NCBI GenBank assembly: GCA_001897075.1
Contig: MKRZ01000024.1
Location: 8,661-44,640, forward strand
DNA: 35,980 nucleotides
Source of the DNA: Mesorhizobium sp. 61-13
GTDB taxonomy: Bacteria; Pseudomonadota; Alphaproteobacteria; Rhizobiales; Rhizobiaceae
Direction of reading: 5' to 3'
A program made the position numbers and the translations under genes. This document shows, piece by piece, positions 31,740 through 35,980 of this stretch. Within the stretch, counting starts at the first letter, position 1. Each line of letters starts with the position of its first letter. The notes beneath the pieces were generated by a model. It saw nothing but the letters and a program-made list of their open reading frames with translations. It searched no databases and was not told where the DNA came from.

Positions 31740-32225
31740 TCAAAGTTGCTCGAGAATGCGGGAGGCGCCCGATTCCACCGCCTGACCGGGCGATCCTTCG
31801 ACGTTTATCGCCGTAACCCGACCGTCATCGACGATCATCGAAAACCGCTTTGACCGCAAACCCATGCCGCCACCGGACATGTCGGCATCGAGGCCTGCCG
31901 CCTTGGTGAACTGCCCGTTGCCGTCGGCGAGATAAACGATCTTGCCTTCGCCGCCGGTGAAACGAGCCCAGGCGCCCATGACATGATGGTCGTTGACCGC
32001 AACGACGGCGATCGCATCCACGCCACGCGCAAGGATGGCATCATGGTTCTCAAGGTAACCGGGAAGATGGTTGTTGCTGCAGGTTGGCGTGAAGGCACCA
32101 GGTACACCGAAGAGAACGACTTTCTTGCCGGCGAAGATGTCCGCTGTCGTCAGGCTTTTCGCGCCATCTTCAGTCATCGTCTTGAAGGTCGCTTCGGGCA
32201 GTTTTTCGCCAACGGAAATCGTCAT
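31740..32225 (-). CDS. Peroxiredoxin (Prx5/AhpC-TSA family)
   Basis: MTISVGEKLPEATFKTMTEDGAKSLTTADIFAGKKVVLFGVPGAFTPTCSNNHLPGYLENHDAIL; track start 32396 extended upstream. Confidence 0.94.
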   Translation of the reverse strand: MTISVGEKLPEATFKTMTEDGAKSLTTADIFAGKKVVLFGVPGAFTPTCSNNHLPGYLENHDAILARGVDAIAVVAVNDHHVMGAWARFTGGEGKIVYLADGNGQFTKAAGLDADMSGGGMGLRSKRFSMIVDDGRVTAINVEGSPGQAVESGASRILEQL

Positions 32226-32355
32226 TGCAGTCCTCGCTTGTCGAAAATTCAGGGGAAGGCGGCTCGGCGCCTGAGAAATTGAGCTTTCTAGTCCAGATAT
32301 GAAACGCTGTAGCCTGTTGGCCGCCGGGCAGCAATCGTCAAAGCAGCGCTGGGCT

Positions 32356-33180
32356 TCATGGGTAACGCAGCGTCCCGGACACTGACGCTCCGCCATCTGT
32401 CAATGTGTAGAACAGGCCTTCGCCCGTCGGGGTTTCAGAGGGGCGGTCGAGGATCGGCACGGTAAAAATGGTCTTGCCGGACTTCACGGTTTTGACCGGC
32501 GTTCCAAACATGTAGCCCTGTTCGCCGGCAACGAAGAAGTCCGTTCCCGTGCCGTCGCCAGGGACCTTGGCCTCCACAACCAGTGTTTCCTGGTCGCTTG
32601 GCAACGCATCGATGCCGAAACCGGGGTGAGCTTCCGCCGGCAATGCAGCTTTAGCTGTCGCGACAACCGCGGCGTCCGCCTGATTGTCGGAGCCGGTAGC
32701 CGGATCGATTGTGAACTTCGCTTGAACCGGAATGCAGATCGTTTCGCAGATGCCGAGCAGGACATCGGCCTCGATCTTTACGGGTTCGCCGGGAGAGGGA
32801 ACCGTGAACGTGACGGGCAAGGTGACGGGGTAGTCGTAGCCCGCCCACTTGCTATAGCCGTCGTCGTGACGTTGGGGAGCTGGGTAGGCCAGTACGACCG
32901 CCGCGACATTGCTGCTGCGCTCGATGCCGATCTGGGGCGGAACGCCGCTGTCGCCCGGATCGCGCCAATAGGTCTTCCAGCCCGGCTTGAGCGCGATTTC
33001 CAGCGCACCTTGCAGCTTGCCTTGTGCGTCAGGCTTGCCTGTGGTGACAAGACGCACCTTGCCGCCTTCGCTGTCATGCCACTCGGATGACGATGCGGTT
33101 GCGGAGGTGGCGGCTGCCGTGATGGCCAAGGTGGAGAATGCCCGTATGAAAAAGCTACGCATGAGGCCTGAATTGAGCAT
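32356..33180 (-). CDS. DsbD N-terminal-like (thiol:disulfide interchange) secreted protein
   Basis: Signal peptide [65 protein letters not shown] with conserved Cys pair. Start could be 33180 or 33162. Confidence 0.8.
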   Translation of the reverse strand: MLNSGLMRSFFIRAFSTLAITAAATSATASSSEWHDSEGGKVRLVTTGKPDAQGKLQGALEIALKPGWKTYWRDPGDSGVPPQIGIERSSNVAAVVLAYPAPQRHDDGYSKWAGYDYPVTLPVTFTVPSPGEPVKIEADVLLGICETICIPVQAKFTIDPATGSDNQADAAVVATAKAALPAEAHPGFGIDALPSDQETLVVEAKVPGDGTGTDFFVAGEQGYMFGTPVKTVKSGKTIFTVPILDRPSETPTGEGLFYTLTDGGASVSGTLRYP

Positions 33181-33323
33181 TGCGGGACGTTGAAACAACT
33201 CATTTTCGTACGCGGTCAGTATCATTTTTGCGTTACCGTGCGCACGCTACAGACGTCCCGAATTGTTTGCAGCTTACTTTGGTGCATCTTTCACAGGTGA
33301 GGGAAACGCGCTACCCTTGCGTC

Positions 33324-33932
33324 ATGGATTTGTTGCGCAACAAAGGCAAGCCCGCGGGTGGCGGCTTTCTCGACGACCAGTTCCTCATTGCCATGCCCGG
33401 CATGAAGGACAACCGTTTTGCGCGGTCGGTCATCTATGTGTGCGCGCATAGCGATGAAGGCGCCATGGGGCTGATTATCAACCAGACCCAGCAGATGCTT
33501 TTTCCGGACCTTCTGGTCCAACTCGGCATCATGGATGAGCAGGAGGCAATCCGCTTGCCGCCGCCCGCTCGCGACTTCATCGTTCGCAATGGCGGGCCGG
33601 TCGATCGCAGCCGCGGGTTCGTCCTGCATTCCGGCGACTACCGTGTCGAATCTTCCCTGAACGTTTCCGACGAAGTTTGCCTGACCGCTACGGTTGACAT
33701 TCTGCGGGCCATTTCTACTGGTCGAGGGCCGCGCCGCGCGCTGATGGCGCTGGGCTATTCGGGCTGGGGAGCCGGTCAATTGGAAAGCGAAATTGCCCAG
33801 AACGGCTGGCTGACCTGCCCTGCGACACCCGAATTGCTGTTCGATCCCGATATCGAAAGCAAATATGACCGGATACTGGCCGCGATCGGCATCGACATCG
33901 CCCATCTGAGCTCTGCCGCTGGCCACGCCTGA
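33324..33932 (+). CDS. YqgE/AlgH family protein
   Basis: [82 protein letters not shown]. Confidence 0.95.
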   Translation: MDLLRNKGKPAGGGFLDDQFLIAMPGMKDNRFARSVIYVCAHSDEGAMGLIINQTQQMLFPDLLVQLGIMDEQEAIRLPPPARDFIVRNGGPVDRSRGFVLHSGDYRVESSLNVSDEVCLTATVDILRAISTGRGPRRALMALGYSGWGAGQLESEIAQNGWLTCPATPELLFDPDIESKYDRILAAIGIDIAHLSSAAGHA

Positions 33933-33969
33933 ACCGCCCCTTGATCGCCGAGAGTTGCCAGGCCGATCG

Positions 33970-35980
33970 CTACGCCTGCTCGAGCGGGTATTGCTCTTTC
34001 AGCATCTTCAGCACTTGGTCGCCCGCAACAGGTGCGCCGAACATGAAGCTCTGGACGTATTCGCAGCCAATCTGGCGCAGTTCCAGCGCATCGCTTTGAT
34101 CGGATATGCCTTCCGCCACCACCGACAGGCCCAGTTCATGCGCCATGTTGACCATCGACTTGATGAGCATGGCGCGCTTCGGCGTCGTGTCATCGACGAA
34201 GCTCTTGTCGATCTTGATGGTGTCGAATGGAAAGCGCGTGAGGTAGGAAAGCGACGAATAGCCGGTGCCGAAATCGTCCAGTGACAGGCCGATGCCGAGG
34301 CGCTTCAGCTTGTTGAGGACATGGGCCGCCTGCTCGGGATTGTCCATGACCAGCGATTCCGTGAGCTCCAGCCGGAAGCAGCGAGCCTTGAGATTGGCAC
34401 GCGCGATGATGGAACGAACGTCGCTGACCAGGTCGCGGCGGATCAGTTGCCGGCTGGAGAGGTTTACGGAAACGGACAGCGGCGCGTCGCTGATCTGCTT
34501 TTGCCATGACGCGAGGTCTTCGGCTGCGCGCTGCATGGCAAACAGGCCAAGCTGAACGATAAGACCGCAATTTTCGGCGATTGGAATGAAGTCGCCCGGC
34601 GGGATCATGCCGCGCCTTGGGTGATCCCAGCGCAGCAGGGCCTCGAAGCCGGCGATGCTGTTGTCTTCCAGCCGCACGATAGGCTGGTAGGCAAGCGTGA
34701 ATTCACGCCGTTCGATCGCGCGCCTGAGATCGGACTCGAATTGCAGCTTGTCGGTACCGACGGTGCGGAAAGCGGGGCGGAAGGGCTCTATTCGGTCGCC
34801 GCCGAAGCGCTTTGCCTGATGAAGGGCAAGCTCGGCGTCCTTGACCATGTCTTCCGCGGCGGTTTGCTCGGATGTCCAGGTGATGAGGCCCATCGAGGCG
34901 GTGAGCACGATTTCACGCTTGGCAAAAGTGATCGGCGCGCTGATGGCCTGCTTGATCGCTTCGGCCACAGCCGCAATGCGGGCCGGGTCCTGTTCCGACA
35001 AGAGCATGAGTGCGAACTGGTCGCCGGCGAAGCGTGACAGCGAATCCTTGGGCTTGAGCAGGCGGTGCAGGCGCCGGGCAATGGTGAGCAGGATGGTGTC
35101 GCCGGCCGAAATGCCAAGCCCGTCATTGACCTGCTTGAAGCGGTCGATATCGATGACGAACACGGTCGGCCGGACCTTTTCCTCGGTTCGCGCAATCGAG
35201 ATAACTGCTTCCAGGCGGTTCATGAACAATTCGCGGTTGGGCAAGCCGGTCAAATTGTCATGCACGGCGTCGTGCAGCAGGCGCTCCTCGGCCTTCTTCT
35301 GCTCGGTGACGTCGACCATGGTGCCGACGCAGCGGATCACTTCGCCATCCGAGCCAATGACGGGGCGGGCGCGCAGCGCAAACCAGTGGTAGTGGCCGTC
35401 GGCGCCGCGCAGGCGGAAGCTCTGCGAGACGCGACCGCGCCGATGCTCAAGCACGATATCCAACGTGGTGCGGAAGGTGTCTCGGTCGTCGGCGTGCAGG
35501 ACCGGCAGCCAGTTGCGGGCTGGGCCGCCAAGGCTGTTTGGGGCGAGGCCAAGTTGCAGGCTGACATCGGGACGGGTGACGACACGGTCACGCAGAACGT
35601 CCCAGTCCCAGACGATGTCGCCCGAGCCGATGACCGCCAGTGCCTGCCGCTCGATGTCGGAGAACAGCCCCTGATGCAGCGCGCCGCCGGCAAACGCGTG
35701 CTGCATGACGGTGAAGCCGATGAGCAGGATGATGAGGATCAGGCCACCACCAAGCGCCGGCTGCACGATATCGTTGTCGAGCAGGCCGTTGACCGCCATC
35801 CATGAGCCGGTGAGCCACAGAAGCACCATGACCCAGCTTGGCACCAGCATGATGGCGCGGTCGTAGCCGCGTATGCCGAGCATGATGATGAGACCGATGC
35901 CTGTCAGCGCGGTTGCGGCGAAGGACAGTCGGGCAATACCGGCGGCCACGGCGGGATCGATAATGGCGATGCCGGCGATC
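33970..35980 (-). CDS. Membrane-anchored PAS-GGDEF-EAL protein (5' end truncated by window edge)
   Basis: EAL: EALLRWDHPRRGMIPPGDFIPIAE, LELTESLVM, LDDFGTGYSSLSYLTRFPFDTIKIDKSFV; GGDEF position reads AGDQF; reading frame stays open from 35949 to 35980. Confidence 0.93.
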   Translation of the reverse strand, partial: IAGIAIIDPAVAAGIARLSFAATALTGIGLIIMLGIRGYDRAIMLVPSWVMVLLWLTGSWMAVNGLLDNDIVQPALGGGLILIILLIGFTVMQHAFAGGALHQGLFSDIERQALAVIGSGDIVWDWDVLRDRVVTRPDVSLQLGLAPNSLGGPARNWLPVLHADDRDTFRTTLDIVLEHRRGRVSQSFRLRGADGHYHWFALRARPVIGSDGEVIRCVGTMVDVTEQKKAEERLLHDAVHDNLTGLPNRELFMNRLEAVISIARTEEKVRPTVFVIDIDRFKQVNDGLGISAGDTILLTIARRLHRLLKPKDSLSRFAGDQFALMLLSEQDPARIAAVAEAIKQAISAPITFAKREIVLTASMGLITWTSEQTAAEDMVKDAELALHQAKRFGGDRIEPFRPAFRTVGTDKLQFESDLRRAIERREFTLAYQPIVRLEDNSIAGFEALLRWDHPRRGMIPPGDFIPIAENCGLIVQLGLFAMQRAAEDLASWQKQISDAPLSVSVNLSSRQLIRRDLVSDVRSIIARANLKARCFRLELTESLVMDNPEQAAHVLNKLKRLGIGLSLDDFGTGYSSLSYLTRFPFDTIKIDKSFVDDTTPKRAMLIKSMVNMAHELGLSVVAEGISDQSDALELRQIGCEYVQSFMFGAPVAGDQVLKMLKEQYPLEQA

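Overview
This 36 kb, high-GC window reads as ordinary chromosomal DNA of a Rhizobiales-type alphaproteobacterium (Mesorhizobium/Aminobacter-like; inferred from gene content and order, not searched). It is mostly core metabolism and housekeeping genes: a GH25-like hydrolase (cut by the left edge), an acyl-CoA dehydrogenase/enoyl-CoA hydratase pair, pdxH, a DnaJ-class protein, fabI, aroC, a ribB with a RibA-like domain, an HDAC-like deacetylase, xseB, pirin, dxs, a tlyA-type methyltransferase, an RNA m5U-type methyltransferase, tldD, an ialB-like gene, the aa3 cytochrome oxidase cluster (ctaC-ctaD-ctaB-small ORF-ctaG-ctaE-DUF983-SURF1), ispH, thrB, rnhA, a peroxiredoxin, a DsbD-like gene, a YqgE/AlgH-type gene, and a GGDEF/EAL protein (cut by the right edge). 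The main accessory-like locus is an Xre/RES toxin-antitoxin pair (19252-20128). It has an operator-like palindrome upstream and two stacked inverted repeats downstream. I saw no tRNA, rRNA, CRISPR array, transposase or phage genes. I found no convincing wholly new multi-gene system. The best leads are small: intergenic and leader-region palindromes, a RibA-like domain without its zinc-binding cysteines, a degenerate GGDEF next to an intact EAL, a 52-aa cox-cluster ORF missing from the track, and a few uncharacterised conserved-looking proteins.
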